Of a DNA stretch of 64,000 nucleotides, positions 37,591 through 50,880 are shown in pieces; within the stretch, counting starts at the first letter, position 1, and each line of letters opens with the position of its first letter. The position numbers and the translations under genes were made by a program. The notes beneath the pieces are model-generated. The model had not been told where the DNA came from. It saw only the letters and a program-made list of their open reading frames with translations, and did no database searches. This DNA comes from Sipunculus nudus (taxonomy: Eukaryota; Annelida; Sipuncula; Golfingiida; Sipunculidae): assembly GCA_026874595.1 (NCBI GenBank), contig CM049307.1, forward strand, positions 21,553,079 to 21,617,078, in the 5' to 3' direction.

Positions 37591-38221
37591 CTGTACATTG
37601 CAAGTGACATTAATGAATAGATTAACAGATATGATAAATCAATACAGTCGAGCCCACTTTGTGTCATATCGGTTAATAGAAAATCCCGTTTATTGTCACA
37701 TAAATCTGAAATCCCAAACCATTTCCTATATAAACAATGGTTAATCTGACCGTTTAATATCATTAAATATTTGTAATAATCCTGTTTATTGTCATGCTTG
37801 GAACCCTTGGCAGTGAAACCAGTTCGCAGTTAACATCATATCAAACGCCGATACGACGATCAATGAGCCCCCCCCCCCCCCCCCGGTGCTCTCAGCCAAC
37901 GACCTTTTTTTAGACGAATATTATGCATGACGGGGGGTTTTGGGGGTCGAGACCCCCTCTGCTCTTTTTAGACAAATTTTTATGCATATCACCCGTTGAC
38001 CCCTCCCTGCACGGTAATCCAGATCATTGCGTTTTTTCTTACGTACAGTGGAATATCATACTTATTCAGGATATCGTATTGTATATACATCAATCATTCA
38101 ATTTTTGTGCAACTACTCCCTCTTAAATATTTTTAAACTAGATGAAACAAAAGAAGGTTATATCTTACTAGAACTCGTCACGTGTAAGCAGGCGTCCTTG
38201 ACCCCCGGCGTGGGCGTGCAT

Positions 38222-38345
38222 ATTGGAGCTGGAACCAGTCTACCGGAAAGTCAGGAGTTTGAAGTACTAAAGATGGTGTTTTGACCCCGTCTATATGATT
38301 GGCTGAAAGCAGCGGGGCCATGCATAATAACGCTGGGAACCTTAG
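38222..38345 (+). repeat. ACCAGTCT/AGCAGCGG dispersed repeat
   Basis: Matches 19856-19955 in ordered blocks: GGAGCTGGAACCAGTCTACC, AAAGATGGTG, CCCCGTCT, ATGATTGGCTGAAAGCAGCG, then GGGCCAT with AATA. Inverted pieces lie at 37483-37525. Confidence 0.65.
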
Positions 38346-41300
38346 AATAACGCCAACGTGCCCCATGTTTATAGAAAATGTTCACAGACCCTTCAGGCAA
38401 TGAATTTATACATCATGCATACACTGTGTATTAAATATTTAGTTATTTTAAGGAGTGCTGTTTCCTTCATTGCGCATTCCTACCTCCAGAAACTGCAATA
38501 ATTCAGAATGTTGTTTTCGTCAGCAGAGATGATAGTGACTGTTTGCAATTAACAAACGATCAGTCGAAAGTGGTCAATGAACCTATGCTCTATGCAGAAA
38601 ATATAAAGAATAAAAATTAAATAAAATAAACCAGCCTGGACGTAGTGATACCTCTTTGTTGATTATCCTCCTCTTGCATTACTATTTTATTTTATTTTTC
38701 CTGGATAGATTTACCGGCTTCTTCGGTGTTACACGCAGGTGACTGTTGTGAGATATGTAATGCTGAAGAAATGATGTAACTGATCCGGAAAATAACGCAT
38801 ATTTTTCTCATAATATGTCATATGCAGTATCATTTTTAGTTTCGTATCATTAACTTCCTTGTGTATCTGGCAGGTTTTATCCAAAATCTAATATGATTCA
38901 TAAGTATTTTCAAGGCTTACATTAGTATATTTAATGAGAAATATGTGTTTATTTAATTCATTTTTAATGCCAACGACTTAGGGGTTTAAGGTTTATTAAC
39001 AGTTTAGTATTGTTATAACACCGCATACCGAATCTAGAAACCTGATTAAGTTTTGAAAGAAAGAAATGTTGAGAAACTACTTTAGATTTTTAAAATTTAA
39101 ATGGTACATGCGTCCAAGGTCATTTAAAAGTTTATTAATTACTTCAAGCTTGATCAATTCAGTATAAATATGGAAACATTTTGAAGCACCATTACGAAGA
39201 ACACCAATAATTCATACGTTGAGTCACAACTTCTAGGAAAACATTGTGTTTTGCCTTATTCTTTGGTTGGTTTGTCTGTTAGCATTTTTACTCACTAACA
39301 CATGAACGTATTATGATGGAAATTTATTGAGAATGTGTTTGTTTGGGGGGGGGGGGGGGAACGTAATTTACACTCAAGGTAAATTTTTAAAAAATCAGTA
39401 AACTATTTTTAAGTTAAAGGATTCTTGTCATTGCGATTGCCTTAGGGTAATTTTTTCATAGTGACCGAGGGCTGGGACGTCAGCAATCAATTGTATTAGG
39501 GCCACCTTTGCATTGGTGGGCAGAGCTGATCTGTGATTTGACTATGAAGTTGAGAACCGTAAAACACATTATTCTCAGCTTGGAATCTTATTTTTCTTGC
39601 GCTTACGTCGCACAAACTAATGTTTGATTAGCATCCTGGTAATAATCCGGATCTGGTTATCCAGTATATTAGGGAGGTACACATGCGGTCTCTGGCTGCT
39701 TTCTAGTGTTGTAATATATTTTTTTTTTTTTAGAAATGGTTTCCTGTTTATATCCCAAATGACTGAGATACTGTATCATAGCAGGATGCACAGCAGAGTT
39801 TGATGAATGACAGCAATAAATGTTTAAAGATCACAGCTCGAAAAATACGCTACAAAACCACTTGTTTCATGTATAGAAAAAAAAAAAACAGTTCTTCGCT
39901 TGTGTTTGGTCATCCGTCTGGAAGGTGTAACATTGATTTGGAAAAGAAGAGTATCACGCAATGTATAGCAAAGGTTGTAAAACGGAAAGTCATTTAACTG
40001 ATGAAACTTAAGAGTTGAGGAAAATAAAGAATTTTGCATCTGTAGTAACATAAATCAATTGATGTCTTTTACTGTGCCTGATGTGTAGTGTAATACCTTT
40101 GTATTGGAAGGAAGTTCAGCAATAAAAGATATATGGTCCTGCATCCTCATGTATCTCAACTTTACAAATAGTTAAAAATTTATAGATTGCATTAACGGAT
40201 GGAAAATAGTTCACGTTTGAACATGTTCAATAGGTTTGTTGAAGCAGTTTGTTTTGGATTTATAGCCAATCATATATATTAAACATTTCATAGTTGACAG
40301 TGTTCAGTCAAAATATGGTTTGACAACATGGTCTAAAGGTATGAGATACCTTACATCCAATACACGTCTCTTCTTATTTGATCACGATAATGATGGGATT
40401 TATATAACCATATATTTATCAGGGATGATAGGATTCAACCTCATTTTTTTATCGTTTTAAATTAATAACTTGTGTCATCCTCGGTTGCGAGAGAAAAGCT
40501 ATTACATGCAAGTTAATAGAACTAATATATATATATATATATATTCCTACAGTTATCTGTTATATATCAGAGAAGCGCGGAGGAGGTCTAGCCTGGATAA
40601 CACATTAATGAAGAGCAGGAACCATTTCAATTCACATAGATATGAGGCAGGCCATACAAGTTTGTCTGAGAGGGTGCGGTGCTATTATCCGGACGCTTTT
40701 TGATCGGCTCCGTCTGGCTCACATGTTTTCCCGTCTTCCAGTCCGCCATCTGGAAAGTTCTCCCCAAATTCTCAAAGATGCTGACGTATATCGTTATATA
40801 CAAAACCCCTGAATGGCATTTTTGTTGATCTAAATCCAGGTCATCTTATAGCCAAATGTTTCATCTGTTAGAGTTTAAATGTATGAAATTGAACGTACAT
40901 GAAAAACTTACGTTTACTGACACATGATAAATCAAAGTATATTAAAGACAGATTAAAGTAATAAGGTACTCAATATATTAGGCATTTTATATATGCAACA
41001 GCGATTGTTATATTTTATCCCTTAATACCTTTATTCGAAAAGTTTATATAAGTAGCATTCCAAAGTCCATCCTGTAAAACCTTTAATATGGATTATAAAT
41101 ATAAAAATAAAAATTAAACTAAATGAAAATTTGTTCTCCCTTTTGCACTCCTCTGTAAAAATAGATTCACTTGTAGACAAATAATCAAGAATCATTTAAT
41201 TTCCACCATAAACACCAAATATTACTCGATGATTAATCGTACCCACGCTAATGTTCCCCTTCAACTATTGTCGTATCTAAATTCCCTTGCCAAATACTCG

Positions 41301-42220
41301 ATTTATCATGTCTAAGACAAGCAAGTGTCGCATATATTTATATATAATATGGAAGCTTGTCCCATAATCTATTAAGATGATTTTTTTTCTGTTAATACAG
41401 GTTATGGGGGCGGCTTTTCCGATAATGAGCTAATTAACCCCGTAGAATTATTTAACATGTACAATAACACTGTCTGCATATAATGAACAGCAAGGGACGC
41501 GGGCAGTTTATGTCCCCATCCCTCTTTGTAAGACTCTGTCGGTGAATAATTTAACAAGAAATATATTTCAGTTTCACAATTCAATAGAACCTGATATGTA
41601 TTTGAATATCATAGGTTAATATCACGTCAATGACGTAATCATATCAGCTAATGTAAACTACATGGCCTTTTGACTTTATATGGACAGGAAATGATCTTAT
41701 ATTTTAGTAATTGAATTTTAAATACTCCTTCCCGTGACAGACATGTGATTCCCTCTGTTGGGAAACAAATATATTGCTTGATAAAATGTGTACCGATCGC
41801 CATCACGAACTTGAATAGGACACGAAATTCCTTGAGCGCACATGAGCTTCACCAATAGCTCTCACTCAACAAACCCGGGTGATGACCCAAGTGTACACCA
41901 TTTGGTAGTCTATTTCACTGTAATTGTACAATGGATAAATTCCATTTTCATTGTGTCCTATGTCAGTTTTATTACAGAGCGATATGTTGAGCTCCCCATG
42001 ACCTTCACATGAAAAACCTAAAAAAACCTATATAAAACTTATAGTTTACAATCTTTTTAGCGGTTGTAGGGTAGCTATAGTTGTAAGGATCTGACAAAAA
42101 AGTATGTGAGGACTAAAGGACTAAAAGCTGTAACGATTGCTTTACATCATGAGATAACAGTTCATGGAAACTCATTTTTTTATTAGATTTTTGATACATT
42201 TATATAAAGGAAATATTCTT
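38346..42220. other. No gene seen
   Basis: AT-rich sequence with short chance frames. A G15 run lies at 39345-39359 and a short (TA)n at 40527-40545. Confidence 0.5.
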
Positions 42221-42360
42221 TAGACGACCTGCCTTCCAGAAGGACCCAATTCCTAACAGAAGGTTAAAACCCCTTTTTTCTTTTACAAAGAATACAGTAC
42301 ACTGCCTCTTCCTGCAGGACGCAATGCGTAACTTAGGGTAAACTACCACTCCATTTTCAG
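42221..42360 (+). repeat. Outlying degenerate units of the 44-bp minisatellite
   Basis: Pieces such as CACTGCCTCTTCCTGCAGGACGC and GGGTAAACTACCACTCC resemble the CAGACGGTAAACTGCCACTTCC unit of the array at 43.6-44.3 kb, 1.3 kb to the right. Confidence 0.45.
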
Positions 42361-43540
42361 TGGCGGATACTCAACAATTCATAAGTGGAGGATATTAATG
42401 AACAGCTTTATGATTAACTCCATATTAAGATAGCATCTACAAATTTCTTTAACGAGGAAAGGAGTCATTCCGTTATTAAACTCTGCGGGGTCACATCACC
42501 GATGACCCCCCCCCCTAATTGCATTTCCCTGTAAGTGATGCACGGCCTCCCCAAGCTCAGCCTTGGTTGGGGTCACGGCTCCTCGGCTGATACTCGAATT
42601 CACGATCTGTGCTCTGCATGGTCCGTAGCCCATACGAATGGACTCCTCAATTGCCTTTTTTAGTGACTGACGCAATGTGGAGTCCACAGATTGCCTCTGC
42701 AGTAAACTGTGATTATAACACTCCATACACAAATGTGAGATTAAATATATATCCATTGATTAATGCTCAGTACATCGATGCGTACTTTATATTTGACCAC
42801 TGAAAACATTACTGTTCTATTCTCAGCACTATTTTGCACCAAGGAAGTGAAAACATAAACATTATAGTACACAGGTCTAAAGCATTATACAGGATTACCA
42901 CCGATTGCAAGATGGATGCCAGACTGTTGATGCTTCAATTCCCTCTGGACAAATAGACCAGTTGATGTAACAGGTGATTCATGCTTTACAGAATGGTTAT
43001 TTTTTTTGTTACAGACCTTTCGGCATAAAACATAACGTGAACATTGTTATGTTAAAACCATAGGAAATATTTTTATGCAATTTCCTTTCTAGGAGTGTCC
43101 TGTTATAACCCCAGTAAGCCCTTTAGTGTGCCGGCGACGCAATAGAAACCTGAAACCTGTTGCGTTGCCGTCGGCGGCTACTGGGTCCGGTGCGCTGTCT
43201 AGACCACAGAGGCCGCTTAAAAGTCTGATATACGATTTGAACATTTAAATTATTTTACCACGAGAATTACTTTTAAAAGATGATTTGTCGCGAGTGATAA
43301 ACATAGATGCACATTTACACCATTGATATCAACATGTTACTTTCTAGAAATGTCTTTATATATTTCTATAAATATTAAAGCCGGCCACACGTTAATAAAC
43401 CAACCACCCCTAACCCGTAGAGTTTTACCACATTATGAAAAAGAATTTAAAAGCATTGTAGAACGGAAAATCATCATATTTTTGAGATGCGCTCAAAATG
43501 TCCTCATATACAAAAAAATTCCCAATATAGCAGGGGGACA
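42361..43540. other. No gene seen
   Basis: It includes a locally more GC-balanced patch (about 42480-42700) with an 86-codon minus-strand frame and a C10 run. No domain is recognisable. Confidence 0.45.
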
Positions 43541-43548
43541 CCCCCTCC

Positions 43549-44331
43549 CATACCCTCCCCCATGTTCCTCTGATAAATTGTAAGCAAACATGGTTAAATA
43601 GGTGAAATAGAAAAAAATGTATATATATATTTCTATTTTGCGTATAACAGACGGTAAACTGCCACTTCCTTTTAGGACACACTGCGTATAACAAAAGGTA
43701 GAATTCCACTGCCTTTTAAATTGCGGAACAGACGGCAAAATATAACCTCCAATTAGGACACAGTGTGTAATATACGGTAAAGCACCACTTCTTTTAAGGA
43801 CAATCTGCGTAACACACAGTAAAATATTACTTGCTATTAGAAAACTACCACCCCACCCATACCCTCCCCCATGTTCCTCGTATTAATTGTAAGCAAACAT
43901 CGTTAAATAGGTGAAATAGAAAAAAATGTATATATATTTCTATTTTACATAGACTGAAATGTTACATAGAATGATTTTTATACTCATGATTTTTGCGTAA
44001 CGGACGGTAAACTACCACTTACTTTTTGGACACACTGTGTATAACAGACGGTAAACTGCCACTTCCTTTTGGACACTCTGTGTATAACAGACGGTAAACT
44101 GCCACTTCCTTTTGGACACACTGCGTATAACAGACGGTAAACTGCCACTTCCTTTTAGGACACACTGCGTATAGCAGACGGTAGAATTCCACTGCCTTTA
44201 AAACTGCGGAACAGACGGCAAAATATTACTTCCTATTAGGACAGAGTGAAAGGGACACGGTAAAGCACCACTTCCTTTTAGGACAATCTGCGTAACAGAC
44301 AGTAAAATATTACTTGCTATTAGAAAACTAC
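43549..44331 (+). repeat. Minisatellite (about 44-bp unit) within a larger duplication
   Basis: The unit is roughly GCGTATAACAGACGGTAAAC then TGCCACTTCC, TTTTAGGACACACT. Block 1 (43549-43846) has a 92-bp leader (CATACCCTCCCCCATGTTCC to TATTT) followed by one good and several diverged units. Block 2 (43858-44331) repeats the leader (43858-43948) and then carries about four near-identical units plus the same diverged units in the same order. The whole block was therefore duplicated, and the first unit later expanded in block 2. Confidence 0.82.
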
Positions 44332-47300
44332 TACGCCTTCCTGGAGCGCAATGTGTCACAGATGTTAAAATACCGACCTCGTGGAACCTAATGTTTGTTT
44401 AACTATATAAATTGTAAAATAACCAACCCCCTCTAGAAAACAATGCCTGCACGCGGGACACAAATACCTCCGAGGTGTACGGCACATTTAAATAGACCAA
44501 TGTGTGTTAGACTGTGAAATCCCATATCTACCATCATCTGTGTTTGGTACGCAAAATTCAAATATTTTGTTGCTGCATGTATTCATTACGTGTGTCTTAA
44601 TTATACGGTATTTTGAAAGTACCAGGAGTCTGCAAAATGTTGAGTCTATCAAAACTTCGAAATCATCCCAACTTAATTAAAAAATTACTACTCAGTCGGG
44701 AAGGTGCGGATGAATCAACATGTGCTGTACTTTAGGACTTGTTCCAAAAGAAACATCTTATTATTGTCAACAAGATACTGATGTGGTCTACAGTCATGTT
44801 TGACAACCGCCAGGCGACATTGGTGTCGAACACCTGTGGAAGCTCAGACATTCAGAATTACCGTTTGTTTTCTTGGCGTCTGCTCGAGTTTTCCATTTAA
44901 TCTTCTAAATGGAACCAACAGGTCAATGACATTTCGTTAATTATATTAAAACCGTTTGAAACGTTTGCAAAGAAGAAGTGTTTGTTTGTGATTAGTGAAT
45001 CACTGTAAGGAAAAAGTGATAGGGAATAGGGTCTTTTTCCTTTCATTATGAGCTATAAAGAATAATGTTAATTTTAAATAATTAAAATATTAATACCAGT
45101 AATTACTTAATTAATGGAATCATCGTAGTTAAAGTAATTCATTTTGTAGGATATTTCATTCAATTCTTTGCAAGTACAGCTGGATCGTTTTACAAAAGAC
45201 CTTTTCAGTTTCTACGTTCCTTTCCTGAAAGGAAATTCTGTGCGTACCTAGATCGTGTAGGTTATCAAGACGGTTTGATACTAATTACAACTAATGAAAT
45301 GTTTAGCCTTTTTATAAAAGGTATTCATGAAGATGATGTGATCTCACCTCATTAATCTCTAAATTACGATGCGATTATCAAGATAGCGTGTATGATAACT
45401 AGCGATGCATCAAAGAAAAATGATAACAATGTGTAATTATGATTTTCATAAATTGATGAAATAATATCTGCTTTGTTACGTGCTTTGATAATTCACACGT
45501 GAGGCTCAACAAAATGGAAGGCTCCTGTTACAATGATAGTATTAACTTGATTAACGTTACATTTTGCCATGTTCAAACTACCCTCCAACGTTTTATAATC
45601 AAGGACAGTTATGCGGCTTGTCTGTGTTTCACTTATTTTCGAGCTTTACCCAATTAAGTGTTTATATAGCAGGAACCACTTACGTTCAATTTCATGGACG
45701 GTGCAATATAATTGTAAGTCTACAGAACAAGCGTAGACTGGAATAGAGTTTCAAACTTTAAGTGGGGAATATAACTTTCTAAGAAAAGCACAGGCAGATT
45801 TTGCTTATGAATGAAGAGGGCTTGAAAAGTGGGTTTTAGAAGGAATTCGTACACTGATGTCTGTGCATCGGATTTTCAAAGCACAATTATTGCTAATAGA
45901 TATATATTTCTTATTTTTTGTGACCTATTTTTTCGGAAAAGCGTTTCATTGTCTCTTTATCTAATGTCAAAAGAATTACATCAGGATTAATCACCACGGC
46001 AGAACCGCATCACAAAAAAGAATCTTGTGGCACAATACATATAAGTGGTCTGAAGCAGTTCGGTCTCTTTATCTTAATTATCATATTAATTGGAGGTCAG
46101 CGTACAATTCAGTAAGGCGTTAATTTATATGAGTAAATTCACGTTGTGTGAAACGGCCAACTCATGACCACATAACAATATCTGATAACAGTATTTTTTC
46201 CAATCCCATGTTTTTCTCGTTTAAAAATGAAATGAAAGAAAAAAAATGTAAGCTACATAGGAGCATGATATATGAAGAACAGAAATTGTCATGTATCTTT
46301 ATATAAGCTCATAAATTATGGCTTGCTCTGGTCCTGTAAAAAGCGTACCTTTTGATTTTTAAATAAAAATTATAACATATTATAAGAATATGAATAATAC
46401 ATTGTTTTAAAAAATTATGTATAATATCAGTTCAGGCTATTTAATTTCTCTTTTTTTGTAGAAAAGGCCATCACAGGTGGCGCCATCTGCATCTTTTATA
46501 AACATACCAGTCACATGATCACTGTTATTTCTAAATGTTGAAAAGCAAGTTTTAGCCGTTATTCAGATATTTGGTAACAGACAGTCAGAAATATATGCAT
46601 GCACATGTAATATCGTCAAATACCGAAATGAATTACTAACTCCTAAAATATGTCTTAACGATGTAGATTATATTATAAGCACACCTTTTCGCTTTTTATG
46701 ATCTAACGCGACAATTTTTTTCCAATATTATCTAACATTAAGTCTGACTTTCAGAGTGCTAAAATCATGGTTTGATCTATCGCTCGCAGAATATATGTCA
46801 CTGTTATCTAATTTTCGGTTTCAAATGAAAGAGCTTTCAATGTTATTTGTTAAGATTTATTCCCTGATAAGGCCCGGTTGAGCGGCCTATTGGAAAAAAG
46901 GCCAATCGCTATAGCTCAGATGCGTTAAGTGACATTGTTGGATTAAGATTGTCAAAATAAACTCATAATGCTTTTTCAACGCATCATCTTTTCTGTATTG
47001 ATGTTAACATGAGGTACCCGTCACTTATGATTTTACTTATGTGTACACGTGAAATGTCCCCATTTGAAATGAGTTTTCATTTTCTAAATCTCCCATGACC
47101 ATGTTATAAATATTTGTTGCACGTTGCAATAGGACTCGATGGTATATTGATCAGACGTATGATTTTCTGCTTTGCTGAATACAAATCTTTAACTTTGTGC
47201 TGCTCATAGTTCGTGGCGTTTCAGTCTGAAAGTCAGAAAGTCAGAAAGTTTAAGCAAAATGTAGATGTCACCTACTTTTCTGAAAGCGTGAATGTAACGT

Positions 47301-50300
47301 AATACTGTATAAATACATTTACTCTCTCCAGAACATGATCCTGTTGACAGAAAAAAACCCCATCTATTTGGAAGATTTCTGCAATGCTAAAATCATTCAT
47401 TAATCTGTTCCCTATTGTGTTCATTACTTACTCCATTACCACGTAAAAAGTAATGGAATATAAGGAGCAGTAACATTGACAAAATACAAGACTTTTTGTA
47501 TTGGACATGTTGTTTAGTTAACAGAAACTATTGTTACTTTGAGCCTATGTTCAGCCAACCATTAAAGCTTCACTAAAAAATTGGTTATAGCCTGATATGT
47601 GTCATCTTATATTATTTTTTTTACCTTTTGCAATGTTTATGGTGCATTAACCAATGGAACACCAAAATTAGTAGCTAAAGAAATGAAGAGTCGATCTCCA
47701 GACTGCTGGGTGGAAAATCAAGCATTTTATTTATAAATGATAGCTTTTTATGTTAAGGTACACTCTCCTTGAATTCTGATTTACTGGTCTCAAGAGAATT
47801 ACATTAATTTCATTCTGTTTTGAGGGTTGGAATGGACGCTGGCGTGGGTAAGAGCTATTAGAACATCTATCCGATACAGATGTTGTTTGTCAGTGACATT
47901 GAGTGGAAGACAATTAATAGTGCAGGGTACCAGTCATTTTTGTTAAAGAAACCCGACCATTCATGCTGTGCATACAGCAAGGTCACTTTAATTGGGAAAT
48001 AAATCACATGGGTTCTCCTTAGGTTTTCTCCTGCAAAAATTCAGATAGTATACTGTTCAGAAACATCGGAAGTTGCGCCGACTGATATGTCTGACAAGGT
48101 CCCTCACGCAACTGGTAACTGACGAACCTAGCTTACCGAGTGAAAGGGATCACAGTGGGGGATGATGAAGCAAATTAACGAATCTCTTTCAGCACCAGTT
48201 ACCAATTATGCTAGATTTATCACTCTCAGAGAAAATATCAAGGGTTCCAAGGTCTAGTGCAGCATTCCCCTTTTGACATTCAAAGTAAACTGGACACCAG
48301 TCGCGTGTTATTGCGAGTAATCCCCGCCCTTATTATTATTTATTTGCGGTGTATAATTACGCTGAACTTTAATACCCCTTTCCGTCTGCTTTCCAGACTT
48401 TGCAGAACCCAACTCCTCCCTACTCTGTAGGCAATTTATTCATTATTAAACTGCTTTCGGTTGTGAGTGACATTCGCCAGCGTTATTTAAGGTTATTACA
48501 AATTAATGGAACTATAAATCACCTTCTCCGAGTGCTTTCTTTTTTGGGGAGACGCGTAGGCGGCATAGGACCAATTAACGACTACTCACTGGTGTGACAT
48601 TAAAATTGGTCCTATAGTTTAAAATCTGAATTCCGATGGTAATAGAAACACTGGCATTTTTACTGCCATTTAAATGGCGACACCTATCGGCGAAGACTGA
48701 CATTGAATGTTTGGGTCTCGTTTATTGACAAGGAAAGATCATGCTAGTATTACTCATGAAATTATTACAGACAATCAACTCATATTTAACAGAGAGGTTC
48801 TGTGAGATTAATATATGTAGAATCAGAGAGTGTACGACAACATCCCTCGATGATGTTTGTACGAGAGGGTCATAAGGCGCAGTGCGCATGCTCTTGGTGA
48901 AGTACTGTTGGTAAGACACACTTGAACATGAACGGATGTATATTGTGACGTGGACAAATATTACATTCAGTAAGGAATCATTCATGATTATTCCCAGGAA
49001 GCAAAGCAAAGCCTTATATTTTACCCTTTCTTACGTTGAGGAAACTCGGCCGGGCCTGTGCGGAACGTGTTTTTAATGGCCTCAGTTAATATGGGCCGGA
49101 TTCACTAACGTAGTTTCTGATGGATGGCGCTAAGACAATTTAGCAAATGATTCCCTTAGGACACCCTTGGTATCGTTACTAACACTCTAAGAGCAGGAAA
49201 TGAAAAGTTTTCAAATCATATGCTAAGAATAAAGCAATTTATGAGAAGGTCTTAAATTTCTTTCATATAAGAGTACAATGACAGTCGATCCGCCTTGAAC
49301 ACTTTGCCTTATGTCTGCTGTGGCGGAAAGCATAAACGTGTTTTGGTAGCAATAAGCCAGAGTCTCAATCATGTTCCTTCATACGTAACACTGAGAAGGT
49401 TCTGTGCATATACAGGTCTTTTCCCATATAACAGATATTGACACTCAATGCGAGTCGTTAACGACAGGTGTCGTTAGTGTGACAGCAACGGGATATTTCA
49501 TTTGATCTGACGCCGTTATCGCTGGATTAAGTACCCATGGATCCATTCAGTAATTTCTTCAGTTTCCTATAAAAAATGCTGAAGATATGCTAAGTAATGT
49601 TGCCGTCATGTGACTTCTCAACTGTCAGCGCCTTAATAGAGCTGGTCAGGTCATTTCAGCAGGGCTGATGAGAATGACAGCCCCAGGGTACCTGTTCAGG
49701 ACGGACCATGTCTGCAACAGTAACTGAGTCTATGCGAGCTACCCTTCTCTGCAGAGAGCTGCTTATGTGGCAAAAACATAACTAGCTATATGTATATGCA
49801 AATGAGGAGAGGCATTGATTATCTTGTTTGTCATCACAGATGCGCGTTTGACGGGGGAAAGGCGCCACTAACAACGTTTCATATTCAAGCATTCTATATT
49901 CTCTTATACACTTGTAACACATGATGTATTACACGATGCCTGGCTTTTAATATAAGTAACAATCTGAGAATACAGCAAGCTATGGAGGCGCCGGTTGTGC
50001 GCAAGTGTAAGATCACCGGGTTATAGCCAACACTTTTATCTGGACATTTTATCTCTTGTCTTCACATATCTGAATAATGAAGGCAATTAATTAACTGTAG
50101 ATTAAAAGTGAACCTGGTGAACCCTTTATGTGTTATTTAGAAAGTTACAGATATGTTAATACAGATAGCATAATGACAATTATTACCACAGTTAATTACA
50201 AATGTTATTTCCTTTCATATGAAAGACGAAACAATATAGGCATATCACAATATAATATGCCGGATATCATCGGTAAAATAATGAAAATGGGCGAGGTATT

Positions 50301-50680
50301 ATGACATCCTGTCCTTTGGTTTAATTGTTCAGAAATGTGTTGTTACATATCATAGTTACTAGCTGTTGGAGAGGTTGAGGCAACACGTAAAATTGGCATT
50401 TAACTGGCTTAATGTATTATTTCGGTTCTTATTTCAATTAATCTTTGATATCTTTATACGAGGAATATGGCTACTGGAGCAGACATCAAGGAAAAAAGGT
50501 AAAGAGAATCGCCAATGAGAAGACAGGGGAATGTTGCTGCTCAGTCTTTCTTCAGCTTTATCACCTTTCAGTTGATCTCTGCTGTGTTTGGTGAAAAATT
50601 AGAGGAAAGAATTTTGATATAATTATATAAACATTAAATCCAGACAGATATTTTAATGGTTTTGTAGATTAAATAACATT
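44332..50680. other. No gene seen
   Basis: AT-rich, with only short frames lacking recognisable motifs. A single isolated GTGGCGCCATCTG lies near 46479, related to the core motif of the 28.6-29.6 kb repeats. Confidence 0.5.
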
Positions 50681-50681
50681 A

Positions 50682-50880
50682 AAACAATTTTGAATATGCA
50701 CACATATAGGTGAACAATCATGGTTTTGAAACAATGTTTGATATGCACGCAGATGGGTGAACAATTATAGTTTTTTTTTCAAACAATTTTAATATGCAAG
50801 GAGATCGGTGAACAATGATATTTTTTAAAACAGTTTTTAATATGCACGCAGATAGGTCAACAAAATATGGTTTTATAAAC
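50682..50880 (+). repeat. Four-copy tandem repeat, period 47-52 bp
   Basis: Units start at 50682, 50729, 50781 and 50828. Each reads AAACA(A/G)T(T/G)TT..ATATGCA followed by GAGAT-like sequence, GGTGAACAAT (GGTCAACAAA in the last) and a T-rich end. Confidence 0.85.

Noticed and set aside
42496-42756. tRNA-derived SINE (GAATTCGAG resembling a B box, minus strand)
   Set aside because: The A box is not convincing and no second copy was seen in the window.
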